Counted from the first letter of the stretch, positions 39,701-52,639 are shown. The stretch: DNA of 64,000 nt from Hanleya hanleyi (GCA_036873755.1 JAVTVY010037144.1:62001-126000); one strand, 5' to 3'. Translations and numbers: made by a program. Notes: generated by a model from the letters alone, not told the origin.

Positions 39701-40529
39701 AGTTATACTTAATTTCAGATAACTGTGTTGAGAAATTGTATTAACATTCTACAGATTGTACTATCAAAATTTTCAATTCTTGGGATAAATAAAATATCCA
39801 TTATTATTATCCTTAGCTAATATACATATAGTTTTATTTTGCTTTAAAGTCTAAAAGTGCTTCTTGAAAAATTAGAAGAAATATGATAGCCTCTCATGCA
39901 AGATTTCTTATTTGACGCATGTGGTCTTTTTATGCATGAGCAGATGCTGTAGACCATTAACTTAAGTATAATAAGGCTGTATTGCTAGATAGGGACATTT
40001 GCCCAGTTTTGTTTGAATGATAGCTTTTGAACAAGTGCGTAGATTCTTATAAAATTTGTTCATCACCTCAAAATCTTGCTTCGTATTGTTATTTTACACC
40101 ATTCCACCTGCATACATGGGTCACTATGTTGTGACCAAGTTAACAGTTACTTTCTGAATAAGCACATTGATAACCTAAATGTATTCATTTCTAATTTTGT
40201 ATACATACCCTTGCTTCATTTCAACTTCTCGCTCAGCATTGTTTTTCACACCCATCTACCTATAGATGACCTAAAGTTTCATTTGCATTCAATAATTCTT
40301 GAACACTTCAACAGATTTTCCCCAAATTTTGTATGTCCTTAATTTCTCTTCAGATCTCCTTTGGGAGTTATTTCTGACAGCAATCTGCCTGAAGCAGATT
40401 TGTAACAACCTGTGAACCAAGCTATAATCTTGTCTCCTGAGTAACTTCTGTAAACCTGAACACATTGTTTCCAAATTTTGTGATGAAATAATAATTGTGT
40501 CCATATTTTAGCAAATTATACAATTTTTT

Positions 40530-40990
40530 ATACGCCCGCCAAAATGGCAGACGTATTATGTGATGGCGGTTTCCGTCCGTTTGTCCGTCCATCTGTCCGT
40601 CCGTCCGTCCGTCTGTCCGGACGTCCATCATATCGTTGTAAACACATTATCTCAAAAAGTCCTTCACTTACAACAATGAAACTTCATACTGTTGTTTAAT
40701 ACAGCCAGTACCAGAAGCCTATTGGAAGTCGGTGCCATTGGATGTGTTTTTCAGGAGTTATGCCCCTTTATACATGTCTGGCTGTTTTTATCCTTGTAAA
40801 CACATTATCTCAAAAAGTCCTTCACTCACAACAATGAAACTTCACACAGTTGATAAATGCAGCTAGTACCAGAAGCCTATTCAAAGTCGGTGTAATCGGA
40901 TGTGTTTTTCAGGAGTTATGCCCTTTTATACATGTCTGTTGGTACATATCGTTGTAAACACATTATCTCGAAAAGTCCTTCACTCACAAC
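40530..40990 (+). repeat. Family B head plus three tandem ~159-bp units
   Basis: TACGCCCGCCAAAATGGCAG and (GTCC)n are followed by units starting GTTGTAAACACATTATCTC (or CTTGTAAACAC...) at about 40636, 40795 and 40953. Each contains GTCCTTCACT and CCAGAAGCCTATT. Confidence 0.7.
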
Positions 40991-41039
40991 AGTGTAAGTT
41001 GTTGGGTTCAGAAACATTATTTCCACAATTGCTCTGGGC

Positions 41040-41410
41040 ACGGCCCGAGGTGTCCCGATGGCGACAGCCACATGTTTTTCTTAAGAAAAATCATATTACA
41101 AACGACCTTACCTATTTCAAAAAAATAAAATCGGTGACAGTTCACAGGAAAATGATATGCTTTTTATTTTGTGATGGGGGCATTTCGAGGCCCACCAGGG
41201 GATCATTTCAGTCGATGGCTTTCTGGAGGTGTGTCTTCATTTTATGAATGTGATTGCGCTGTTTTCGGATTTCACAGGGTCAATCGGATGTGATCAATTG
41301 GGAAATGCCCTAATATACTCAGATATCACCCATTACTGCATGGTTATGAGCAGAAGTATTTACGTATGATCGTGCCATGCGTTAATAGGATGATGATCAA
41401 CATCATGAAG
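41040..41410 (-). repeat. Fragment of the 34.8-kb TIR element, uninterrupted target site
   Basis: The reverse complement is similar to 35851-36190 (GCATGGCACGATC, GGGAAATGCCC in both, CCTGTGAAC). At the position where the CAATCT element is inserted at 34986 this copy reads straight through (AACGCATGGCACGATC). Confidence 0.7.
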
Positions 41411-41793
41411 TGAGGACATTGATCTTGGCAATGCAGAGCTAGAGGAAGGAGATATATCGGTGGCAAGCTGATCGAAGTAACAGGAAGACAAGTAAAAAAA
41501 TAGTTACTTCTGGACGATAACTTTCAAAAACCTGAACGGATTCTTTGCAAATTTGGTATGTGGATAACTTGCCACAGGTTATCCCTCAAGATTGCTTTCC
41601 AGCTGGGTACTGAATGTTAAGGTTCCAAACCAAATCACTAGATTTAACGTCGGGGGACTTCAGATGCTCTGGTTTTCATTAAAATTTTCTCTGAAGTATC
41701 AAATTAATTAAAGTGATTGTTAACCCTTGAGTAAAGTTTGCTTCAAATGAAACACCATTGCAAACAGTGTGGGAAAACATTTATTTTAATTTT

Positions 41794-43863
41794 TAGCTCA
41801 TCTGGGCCGAAGGCCCGATGGGCTTATGTCATGGCCTGATTGTCCGTCGTGTGTCGTGCGTTGTCCGTCGTGCGTCGTGCGTAAACATCTTCTTCTCTGA
41901 AACTGCTTGGCCGATTAAGCTGAAACTTGGCATGCATGTTCCCCCCAATGAGTACACCAGAATTTGTTCATGCCGTGTCGATACGATTTTAAATACGGCT
42001 GCCATGGCGGCCATCTTGAATTTGCCAGTGAAAACTTGTCATTAGTATTTTTCAGTAACTACTTTATGGATCGTCCTCAAATTTGGTACGCCGGTTCCCT
42101 TTTGGGTCTAGTTGTACAATATGTGTACCTTAGTCCAATTTGAATATCCAATATGGCCACCAGGCGGCCATCTTGGATTTCCCCATCAAACTTTGTTATC
42201 GTGATTTTTCAGGAACTACTGCAAGGATCTTTCTCGAATTTGGTACACAGGTTCCCCTTGGGGTCTAGTTGTGCAAGATACCTTTTGTGGTCTGATTCAA
42301 AAATCCAATATGGCCACCAGGCGGCCATCTTCGATTTCCCCCATGAAACATTGTTATTGCGATTTCTCAGGAACTACTGCATAGATCTTTCTCAAATTTG
42401 GTACACAGGTTCCCCTTGGGGTCTAGTTGTGCAAGATACCTTTTGTGGTCTGATTCAAAATCCAATATGGCCACCAGGCGGCCATCTTGGATTTCCCCAT
42501 GAAACATTGTTATTGCGATTTCTCAGGAACTACTGCATGGATCTTTCTCAAATTTGGTACACAGGTTCCCCTTGGGGTCTAGTTGGGCAAGATTGTGGTC
42601 TGATTCAAAAATCCAATATGGCCACCAGGCGGCCATCTTGAATTTCCCCATGAAATATTGCTATTGCGATTTCTCAGGAACTACTGCATGGATCTTTCTC
42701 AAATTTGGTACCCAGGTCCCCCTTGGGGTCTAGTAGTGCAAGATATCTTTTTTTATTTGATTCGAAAATCCAACATGGCCACCAGGTGGCCATCTTGGAT
42801 TTCCCCATGAATTTCTCTGTTATTGCGATTTCTCAGGAACTACTGCATAGATCTTTCTCAAATTTGGTACACAGGTTCCCCTTGGAGTCTAGTTGTGCAA
42901 GATACCTTTCTGCTCTGATTCGAACAACCAATATGGCCACCAGGCGGCTATCTTGGATTTCTCCATGAAACTTCATCGCGATTTCTCAGGAACTACTGCA
43001 TTGATCTTTCTCAACTTTGATACACAGGTTCCGCTTGGGGTCTACTTGTGCAAGATACCTTTTGTGATCTGATTCAAAGATCCAATATGGGCACCAGGTG
43101 GCCATCTTGGATTTCCAGATGAAACATTGTTATCACGATTTCTAAGGAACTATTCCATGGATCTTTCTCAAATTTGGTATCCAGGTTCCCCTTGGGGTCT
43201 AGTTGTGCAAGATTGTGGTCTGATTCAAAAATCCAATATGGCCACCAGGTGGCCATCTTGGATTTCCCCATGAAACATTGTTATTGCGATCAGGATCTAC
43301 TGCATGGATCTTTGTCAAATTTGGTACCCAGGTTCCCCTTGGGGTCTAGTTGGGCAAGATTGTGGTCTGATTCAAAAATCCAATATGGCCACCAGGTGAC
43401 CATCTTGGATTTCCCCATGAAATATTGCTATTGCGATTTCTCAGGAACTACTGCATGGATCTTTCTCAAATTTGGTACCCAGGTCCCCCTTGGGGGCTAG
43501 TAGTGCAAGATACCTTTTGTTATTTGATTCGAAAATCCAACATGGCCACCAGGTGGCCATCTTGGATTTCCCCATGAAACTTTATCGCGATTTCTCAAGA
43601 ACTACTGCATGGATCTTTCTCAAATTTGACACACAGGTTCCCCTTGTGGTCCAGTTGTGCAAGATAAGTTTTTTGGTCCATTTTGAAATCCAATATGGCC
43701 GCATCTTGAATTTCCGATGAAACTTTATCATGAAATCTCAGAAAATTACTGCATTGATCATTCAATGTTCAAGGGGGACAACAGAAGTTAGAAACTCATC
43801 TGCTGCAGTTCTTTAGTAAAAATTTCTCACAGCTACTTTCTCCAGTTACAGTCAGATGAGCTA
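41794..43863. mobile_element. TIR element with internal ~155-bp minisatellite
   Basis: Begins TAGCTCATCTGGGCCGAAGG and ends CAGATGAGCTA. After a unique head with GTCCGTCGTGCGTCGTGCG there are about 11 units of 148-158 bp (marker AATTTGGTACACAGGTTCC at about 42080, 42238, 42395, 42551, 42703, 42859, 43012, 43170, 43318, 43470, 43620). Units carry AATATGGCCACCAGG. The ORFs in this block are periodic by-products. The architecture recalls bivalve 'pearl'-type elements. Confidence 0.8.
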
Positions 43864-43880
43864 CAGTGCTGTGGCACTAT

Positions 43881-44330
43881 CTTTTACGATTTTATTACAC
43901 AGAGTAAACTGCAATTAAAGCATGGTATTCTATGGTGGTCTGTTGCCATCATATTTAGGTCCAGTGACGTCACATTGCCTTAATACATATATTTCAAACT
44001 CTGTATGCACTTTTCAATGCTTCATTCAAGCTTAATGTGTGTATACTTTGAGTTTCAACACAGACTCACTGTTCCGATGTGCATGTTTCACCAAAATCTG
44101 GGAGATGGTGACTCATGAGTGTCAAGTCAATTTGAATCTTGTAGTTAATTTTCCAGATTTTGGAATATGCACATTGGAACAGTGAGTCCGTGTTGAAACT
44201 GAAAGTATACACACCTTAAGCTGGAACCAAACATTGGGAAGTGCATACACAGTTTGAAATATATGTATAAAGGCAGTGGTGTCACTGGACCTAAATATAA
44301 TTGCAACAGACCACCATAGAATACCATGCA
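43881..44330. repeat. Foldback repeat family F, copy 2
   Basis: GCATGGTATTCTATGGTGG at the left and CCACCATAGAATACCATGC at the right are exact complements, with further inner matches (GTCCAGTGACGTCACATTGC / GCAGTGGTGTCACTGGAC). It starts 18 bp after the TAGCTCATCTG element ends. Confidence 0.8.
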
Positions 44331-44339
44331 AAACTTGTT

Positions 44340-46420
44340 ACTGCAGGCTCTGGTAGTTTAATTCCTCACCAAATAGGCCAGTAAAGTTTCTGGAGGTTTA
44401 GCAGATTCGAGATTTGACAGTGGCATCAAATTATGTTATGCTTGTATTCAAGAATATCTTTAATTTGAAAACAAACTTTTTTACTGCTTCTTCAGTGAAA
44501 TCATGATTCCCAGTTGCTTCTTAATTTACCCACTATTGTGATATATGAGCGGCATCATCGCGCATGTTTGGAACGGATTAGAGAAACTATAACCATGAGT
44601 ATCCGAGATATTACCTCTCTAATCAATTGTTAGATGGCTTTCGATGCGCTTATGGTGTGCAACAAGTATACGGTTCACAAAAACAGTTTGGGTCCAGTTT
44701 TTTACAGTTAACAACCAACCAACGTGATAATTGTAGTACATAGTTTAGTCTAATTAATTCCATTTTGGTGGTTTAATAACAGCCACTGGTGCATGTGTCT
44801 TGGGCAGTTGAGCGGCATAAAAATTAAACTGTTGAAAATGAAACAATACACCAAAAGGTATGTTCTCGCCTATTGGTTTGCTGATCCAGGAAGATAATAC
44901 ATTCTGTGTATTGCATAATTCTATGGGACCATGCAGTCAGGTTCTTGCTGTGAGTTGTTTGCTAGTAAACATACAGGCCCGTAGTTATTTTTCTGCCTGC
45001 TGCCAACTTACATAATTTTATCGAGCAAAGGAGAGCAAGCAGCACTGTAGTGAATGAGTAATGAGAGATTTGAGTTCCTCCAGATATTCAGGCTGTTTTC
45101 ATGCAATACTGTCCACAAGTAACCAATATTTGAAAGTTTAGATGCATTTCACAGCTTTCACTTTCGCAATTTCACGGTGTTAAAAAACACAATTTTCAAA
45201 ATTTCTTTTTATTACTAGGTGATTACCAAAGATGGGCATATGTTGTGGGTGTCCCGTCTGTTTCATTCTGAGCAGTCAACTGTCACAATTATTTGTTACC
45301 GGTACAACATAATGTTTTTATTTTCCTCGCCATAACACTGTGACCACTTTATCTATTACAGAGATATAGCAGTTGTAGCTGGAGGTGTTATTCCACCAAA
45401 AGACTGTGTTATTCCACCAAAAGACTGTGATTTTCTTCTCAAGACTGGCTGGCAGTGCGGCCATATTCGGACCAGGTAACTGAAACTTATTAAGCTGGTG
45501 GGACACACGACCAAATTTATGGAGGACTGTTGTGGTCATTATATATAGCTTTCTCACGAACGTGTATTGTACACGATGACCATAGGAGACTAGAGTCTAT
45601 CCATTTTAATTAGTCGTCTGCCTCAGAGCTTGTCAGAAATATATTAGTTCACTGTGCTTAAATTGTCTTCTTTTCAGCATGTATAACAAACTGAACATTA
45701 CAAAATGACCACAATTACTCTGTGATAATTATTAGTTATTCAGGTTTTTCCCCCAGGTGTGTGGAAAGTTACGACCCTCCCTGAAACTCATACACCCTGA
45801 GAGGGAGAATTAAGGTTTAACGTCGCATTCAGCAATATTTCAGCAAGGCATCAGCCGGGGGAAAACTTGAATAATGAATTTATTATCCCTCAAGCCTTTT
45901 CATCTTATAGCAAAAATATTGAGAAAGATTTATCATTTAGAACCAATGGTACAACGGACCCATTCAGCATTGTTCAGCGGGCCATTTCGGGGTGTATTGG
46001 TTTATACGACCCGACCCGACCTCACAATCCAGATATTGAATGCAAATTTGCTTGTGGGTAATAATGACAATATATCACACTTGAAATAACTTTGTAATTC
46101 TTTCCATACAAAAGTCCAGTACAGTTGTTTCATGTACGGGTACTGAATTACGTAGGACATGTAGGAAGACTTTTTAGTGGCATTACATGAGTGAGAAGTT
46201 GAGAAGTAGATAAATAAACAAATTGCTTATGGAGAACAACTACTTGTAGTATCATTTTGGAGTCAGCTTGAAAACAATACTAGTACCTGTGTTGAAACAT
46301 TGTCCTGAATAAACCAGAAGTTGTTATCCATATTGTTTATTTATCTACATTAAAGGAGACATCATAATATATTCGTGTTCGAGTTGACAAAGGTCATTTA
46401 TGCCATATAATTACCAGTGT
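44340..46420. other. Intergenic stretch with small repeat traces
   Basis: No supported gene. GGTTTAACGTCGCATTCAGC (about 45812) resembles a widespread gastropod repeat. 45862-45910 matches 27583-27635. Confidence 0.4.
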
Positions 46421-46424
46421 CCCA

Positions 46425-46565
46425 TGCGTGTAGTTTTGATTAGGCTTTTGTTAGGGTTAGGGTTTTGCTAGGGTACATGTATGTTGGTTTGGGTCATCGT
46501 CACTGTGTGACCGATACGGTTAGGGGCGACATTAAACTCCAAACAACCAATTCAACCAACCAACC
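46425..46565 (-). repeat. (GGTT)n-headed repeat family D, copy 2
   Basis: The reverse complement of 16816-16950 with clear matches (GTTAGGGTTTTGCTAGG, CACTGTGTGACCG). It includes two TTAGGG units, which belong to the repeat. Confidence 0.6.
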
Positions 46566-47039
46566 TGTGCATGTGTCGCTTATATCCCATACCCTGTGAA
46601 ATTGCTGAATGACAAATTGCACACACCTCTATGACCATACATTGCATTCTTGACCTTTTGTGCCAGTGAACATGAATACATTATGACATCTCCCTGTGTA
46701 ATGGAGCAGCATTAGGTGAAACGAGTGGAGTTTTATATCAAGAGAAGTAATTTCTTGTGTGATATATATCATCAATATCACAGAGTACTTGTGGTCATTG
46801 AGTTCAGTTTGTAATACCCTGCAAGTTTGATGAAGTTAGCTCTTTTACTTTAGCGTATTTTGCGTTCCTAATTTAGCACCAAAATCCAAGATGGCCGCCA
46901 TTACCATGGAAACCGATATACATCTTTGAGCAAATGATGTTTTTTCAAATAAATTTGATCATGTATGCAGTATATATAAAAATCTTCGAGATATCTTCAT
47001 TTTTGGAAGTATCAAAACTATTGATATATGAGAAGCTTT

Positions 47040-48324
47040 AAAGTAGACAACTAATTAATGATGTAATCAGCCTCAAATCTGGGCTGAAATCGATGACTCT
47101 CAAACCATGCAAACTCAGCGAAAGTGACACGTTGCAACAGGTACAAAATGAAATGTTTGATTTTGCTCGCCGGACAAACTGGGAAGAAATTACTAAATGG
47201 CAATCCGAGGGAGTAAAATATATCAACGACATAATTGATGAAGATAACAAATTCCTCTCTTTTAATACATTTAAAGCAAAATATAATTTGCAAACATACA
47301 ATTTTCTTTTATATTTTGCCGTCATCGCCAATATAAAGTTACATCTGGAAACTAATTCATTAAATAAACAGCTGGGAAAACTGAGAATAATTTCTAACTC
47401 CCAGACTAAAAATAAATTAATTTATCAAAAATGTTCAAAATTTATTTATAATCTGCTACTAGATGAAGTTAAAGTGACCCCCGTACATACCCAGGTGAGG
47501 TGGCAAAATGACTTAGAAACAGAAGGAGAAATAGTAAGATGTGACTGGCGAAAAATATACCAAATGGTGTGGTCTACTTCCACGGCAACGCATATGCGAT
47601 ATTTTCAATATCAAATTATTCATAGGATTTTAGTCACAAACGTAGCATTGGAGAAATGGGGGAAAGTGCATTCGGCAGACTGTACTTTCTGTGAAAATGA
47701 AAGGGAGACAATCATTCATATGCTTTGGAAATGTATTCATGTTAAGCCTGTCTGGGAAGATTTTACTACTTGGGCAAAAAGGCAAAATCTTATACGTGAT
47801 AAGCTCAAGATATCGGATGTTCTATTTGGTTGTGCAGAACACCCTACACCTCTTTCAAGTCATCTAATCCTATTGATAAAAAACAGTATATACAATTGTA
47901 GGAGGGTATCAAGGCGGCCGTGTTGGGAAGTAACTAAAGCATTTATTTTAAAAACAAGAAAAACTGAAAAATTTATTGCTACGCAAAATAAGAACATGAA
48001 ACAGTTTATCAAGAAATGGGGGCCCCTGACAGACACCACAGAGGCATGATGTTTGAGGATATATATTTAGTGCAATTATGTGTGGGTAACGGCGGCTCAA
48101 CAATGAATGTATGCCTACTTGTATATATATTTTCAAAGGGATGTTTATTTGGGCATAAGTTACCGCAGGTATAAAAAGATAATTTCTATTGAAGAACTGT
48201 TATATCCTAATAATAAGCTCTTTACCTCATAGCCACGTGAGTCTGAAAAGGGCAATGTAAAATCGTGACTGCTGAAATCATTAATAAATGCCCACAGGTT
48301 TGTACTAAAAAAAAAAAAAAAAAT
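47040..48324 (+). mobile_element. 5'-truncated L1/Tx1-like LINE with poly(A) tail
   Basis: Only the part downstream of the RT is present: ORF 47093-48049, then a roughly 250-bp 3' UTR with ATTAATAAA near 48270 and an A tract at 48307-48324. This is the expected structure of a 5'-truncated retrotransposed copy. Confidence 0.8.
47093..48049 (+). pseudogene. C-terminal region of an L1/Tx1-type ORF2 protein
   Basis: 318 codons, open. WQSEGVKYINDIIDEDNKFL and FKAKYNLQTYNFLLYF match the post-RT segment of L1-type proteins. CTFCENERETIIHMLWKC (Cys197, Cys200, His209, Cys214) is the C-terminal zinc knuckle (zf-RVT-like). RT and endonuclease are missing, so it cannot transpose by itself. The ATG is only the first in frame. 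Confidence 0.85.
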
Positions 48325-48469
48325 GAAACACATTTGACCACAAAAAACTAAGAAATAATAAAACAATAAATTACACATGGAATTAAACTTTTGTTCACAA
48401 TGTGGCATGTTGAACAGGTAGCAGAAGTGATGGATTTGATAGTCATTTCAAGAATAGGCCAAAATCTGA

Positions 48470-48945
48470 TCAATTATTGTATCCATGAACTTGTTTACCA
48501 GATCTCTTCAGAACACGCAGGGTAAATTTGATATAGTTCAGAAAATGGATGAAATTCTGCTCATTCTCTCCCACTTGCACTTATAATTAGTGAAGAATTT
48601 AGCTTGCATGTTGAGGTAATTGAGAATCTTTCTTCTCAGTATCTGCAATACCATACAAATAAGATTGCCTATCAACAGTAACATCTAGTAAGGTTTTAAT
48701 CCAAAATATTTAACTGTGAAGTTTTCGGATTGGGAACAGTCTAGGAAATAATGTGACATATCATCCTCTTTTTGACACTGGACAATCTGGAGAGGAAGCA
48801 ATTTTGATTTTATGCCAATACTTTCTTGTGGGGACAATATTGTGAGGAATTTTAAATTGCAGTTGCTAGTGCTTATTTTCAATGGGCAAATCGAAAATAG
48901 GAAACAGGCTATGTGTGACGTCATCTTGATTGGGATAATGGGCAA
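48470..48945 (-). pseudogene. Second L1/Tx1-like 3' fragment, convergent
   Basis: The minus strand encodes CNLKFLTILSPQESIGIKSK then QCQKEDDMSHYFLDCSQ, a knuckle-like segment with its first Cys lost. In other frames follow LLDVTVDRQSYLYG and FTNYKCKWE, typical of the end of these proteins. It is frame-broken and older than its neighbour. Confidence 0.65.
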
Positions 48946-48949
48946 TTTG

Positions 48950-50135
48950 AAAGCTTAGAATATGTTTATAAAGAAATTTAGTGCTTATTTTAGGGTTACC
49001 TTAAAACATGTCTTCAGTTACTTTAGGGGGTATGTTTAAGTTGACAGATGGTCTTTGGCTATTAATATTGAATAAGTTCTGACCTGTAGCACGTTTTATT
49101 GATGTTAACACTAAACTTGTTTCTACCATTCACGAGAAAATAGAAGGAGTTGATGTTTAAAAATAAACAGCATGGCATGCCGTTTATTTTTCCACAGCTG
49201 TGTCAACAAGGGTATACACGTATGGTGCATTCTACCAACGTATGCTCTGCGACATCACCGAACCCCATGACGTTATATATCCCATGGCTGCAGCTGTGCA
49301 GCATTCAAATTTGTGAGCGTCGCTATGTCACTCATAGGACACACAGTGACGTCAATTTCCTCTCCGCGTACAACACACACTCAATGGCGAGACAGAAAAG
49401 CCGTCGAAGTGGGCAGAGTTACAGATTTCTCTCACAAGATATTCTTGCATTCGTTGTATATGACGATCCCACTATCATCGAATATAATACGTATGATGCT
49501 TTGGTAATCTTCCCTGCCGAAAACAATGCAAGGGAAGTTTTTACAAAATCCATTTATTTTGAGACGGATTACATCTTTAAAATGGACAGACTGTAGAATA
49601 TAGCAAATACCCACAACAGTCTGCCATAAATTCAGTAGTATTGTTACAGAAAATTTGGTTGTGTTTTCTGGTCAGCAAGCTCAGCGTAAAATCCTCTAGG
49701 CTTTATACACCATGTACACTGGTCATTGGACGAGGTCATATATTACAATACAGACTTCCTTCCTTCTACGCATCTGTCTGTCCATAATCTTTTGTTCTCT
49801 GTGCGATATCTCTACTTCCAGGTTATAAATTGGAACCAAACAGGTACCACAGAAATCTCTCTAATAATTCAATCAAAGAGAATGAAGTTTCTAATAAAAA
49901 AATCTACAGATGATCAAATTGATTACAACAGGAAGTTGACAAAATGGTCCAAAACCATGCAAATAATCCATTATTTCCTTGTTATGATTTTAGAAATTTT
50001 CAATGTGATCAAATTTATGAGAACTGATTTTGTTCGAGAGGGCGATTTATTTGACGATATACATGTATCATACATCTAAACCAAAAGTTCACCTTTGTTT
50101 TTGTTTGTTTTTTTAAACCACACCCTTGGCAAACT
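48950..50135. other. Intergenic stretch, no gene seen
   Basis: Holds ORFs of 148 (49150-49596) and 117 codons (49726-50079) without recognisable motifs or convincing splice context. I would not call them genes. Confidence 0.4.
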
Positions 50136-50139
50136 CAGG

Positions 50140-50535
50140 AGTAGTGCAGTAAGAGGAGTAGCTAGAGGAGTACCTATAGGATAGTGTGCAGTGTACACTG
50201 CAGCTACGCTGCATCAGCTGGAGGAGTAAGCTGCAGTGTAGCATGCAGTGTAGCAAGAGGAGTGCTCCAAATGAGGTTGCAGTGTAGGCTGCAGTGTCGC
50301 CTGCGGAGTACTTCTCTGCTGCAGTGTAGACTGCAGTGTAGGTGGCAGTGTACTCCTCTGTTGCAGTATAGACTGCAGTGTATGTGACCGTGTACTCCTC
50401 TGGCTACACTGGAGACTACACTGCATCAGAGGAGTGTCCCAGCTATTCAAATATTTAGGCTGCAGTGTAGGCTGCAATGTAGCCTGCAGTGTAGACAGAG
50501 GAGTACTCTTCAGCAGTGTATGCTGAGGAGTACCC
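50140..50535. repeat. Palindrome-word cluster (GCAGTGTA / GGAGTACTCC type), left block
   Basis: TGCAGTGTACACTGCA (50187-50202) is a perfect 16-bp palindrome. GCAGTGTA, GGAGTA and TACTCCTC recur dozens of times in both orientations. The same vocabulary returns at 53090-53420. Confidence 0.7.
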
Positions 50536-50619
50536 AGTTACAACTAGAGGTTCCGCTTTGACCCTTGAGTTGCCGCTCCGGCATGAAACCTATGCTGGTT
50601 GTTTTTTTGAGCAAAAACA

Positions 50620-52639
50620 TACGTCTCCCCCAACCTCCCACCTTGCCTTGAATGGGCACATAATTTAAGGGAAAGTGCTATAAAATGAATGTAGCAATAA
50701 GTATCTTAAACAAAGCTCTGCGTATTTAAAAATATTAATTACAAAGAAGCGATTTTCATTGTACATACATGTACAAGTAGATGAACGGAGGGACGGACAC
50801 CGGACACGGATGGATGCATGCACACATACACTAAAACCTGATCAAATGTCGGGGCTATCCCAATGAAGCTTCCATCCAAGTTTGGTGAAATTCCATCCAA
50901 TAGTTCTCAAGATATCTTGCAGACAAAGCCTGTATATACATGTACAAGCAGATGGACGGACGGACGGACACCGGACGAACGCATGCACACACACCAAAAC
51001 CTAGTCAAATGAGGGGGCTATCCCAATGAAGCTTCCATCCAAGTTTGGTGAAATTCTGTGCAGCAGTTCTCCAGATATCTTGCAGACAAGCCCTGTATAT
51101 ACATGTACAAGTAGATGGACGGACATCGGACATGGATGAATGCACGCACACACACCAAAACCTAACCAAATGAGGGGGCTATCCCACTGTAGCTTCCGTC
51201 CAAGTGGGGTGAGATTCCGTCCAGTAGTTCTCAAGATATCTTGCAGACAAGCCCTGTATATACATGTACAAGTAGATGGACGGACGGACGGACACCGGAC
51301 ATGGATGAATGCATGCACACACACCAAAACCTAATCAAATGAGGGGGCTATCCCACTGAAGCTTCCATCCAAGTGGGGTGAAATTCCGTCCAGTAGTTCT
51401 CAAGATATCTTGCAGACAAGGCCTGTATATACATGTACAAGTAGAGGGGCGGACGGACGGACACCGGACACGGATGAATGCACGCACATACACCAACACC
51501 TAATCAAATGAGGGGGCTATCCCAATCAAGCTTCCATCCAAGTTTGGTGAAATTCTGTCCAGTAGTTCTCCAGATATCTTGCAGACAAGCCCTGTATATA
51601 CATGTACAAGTAGATGGATGGACGGACGGACACCGGACATGGACGAATGCACACACACACACCAAAACATAATCAAATGAGGGGGGCTATCCCACTGAAG
51701 CTTCCTGTATATACATGTACAAGTAGATGGACAGACGGACGGACACCGGACACGGATGAACGCATGCACACACACCAAAACTTAGTCAAATGAGGGGCTA
51801 TCCCAATGAAGCTTTCATCCAAGTTTGGTGAAATTCCGTCCAGTAGTTCTCCAGATATCTTGCAGACAAGCCCTATATATACATGTACAAGTAGATGGAC
51901 GGACGGACGGACACCGGACATGGATGAATGCACGCACACATACCAAAACCTAATCAAATGAGGGGGTTATCCCACTGTAGCTTCCATCCAAGTGGGGTGA
52001 GATTCCGTCCGGTAGTTCTCAAGATATCTTGCAGACAAGGCCTGTATATACATGTACAAGTAGATGGACGGACGGACGGACACTGGGCATGGATGAATGC
52101 ACACACACACACCAAAACCTAATCAAATGAGGGGGCTATCCCACTGAAGCTTCCATCCAAGTTTGGTGAAATTCCGTCCAGTAGTTCTCAAGATATCTTG
52201 CAGACAAGGCCTGTATATACATGTACAAGTAGATGGACGGACACCGGACACAGATGAATGCACGCACACACACCAAAACCTAGTCAAATGAGGGGGCTAT
52301 CCCAATGAAGCTTCCATCCAAGTTTGGTGAAATTCCATCCAGTAGTTCTCAAGATATCTTGCAGACAAGGCCTGTATATACATGTACAAGTAGATGGACG
52401 GACGGACACCGGACATGGATGAATGCACACACACACACCAAAACCTAATCAAATGAGGGGGCTATCCCAACGAAGCTTCCATCCAAGTTTGGTGAAATTC
52501 CATCCAGTAGTTCTCAAGATATCTTGCAGACAAGCCAAGGGGACGGACAGACATCCAGACAGACAGACAGACATCCATCCATCCAGACAGACAGCACAAA
52601 CACTAGATGTCTCCCCCCAACATAGTTGGGGGAGACATA
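50620..52639. mobile_element. Element with terminal GTCTCCCCC repeats and internal ~165-bp minisatellite
   Basis: The left end ACGTCTCCCCCAAC (50621-50634) is the inverse of GTTGGGGGAGACAT at 52625-52638. The right end is itself a hairpin (GTCTCCCCCCAAC-ATA-GTTGGGGGAGAC). About 11 units of 161-171 bp (one short) run from 50761 to 52540, marked by TATATACATGTACAAGTAGA, (GGAC)n and CAAGATATCTTGCAGACAAG. The ORFs here are periodic artefacts. Confidence 0.8.

Noticed and set aside
42153..43720. Series of ORFs with repeating peptides (NMATRRPSWI..., SNLVHRFPLG...)
   Set aside because: They arise from the ~155-bp tandem units being read in frame; not protein genes.
46440..46470. Two TTAGGG units as interstitial telomere
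   Set aside because: They belong to the (GGTT)n-headed repeat also found at 16816, where the unit is not telomeric.
49150..50079. ORFs of 148 and 117 codons as host genes
   Set aside because: No motif, no splice sites around them, no family resemblance.
50620..52639. Possible CRISPR-like array because of regular repeats
   Set aside because: Whole 165-bp units are repeated without unique spacers, in an intron-rich animal genome.
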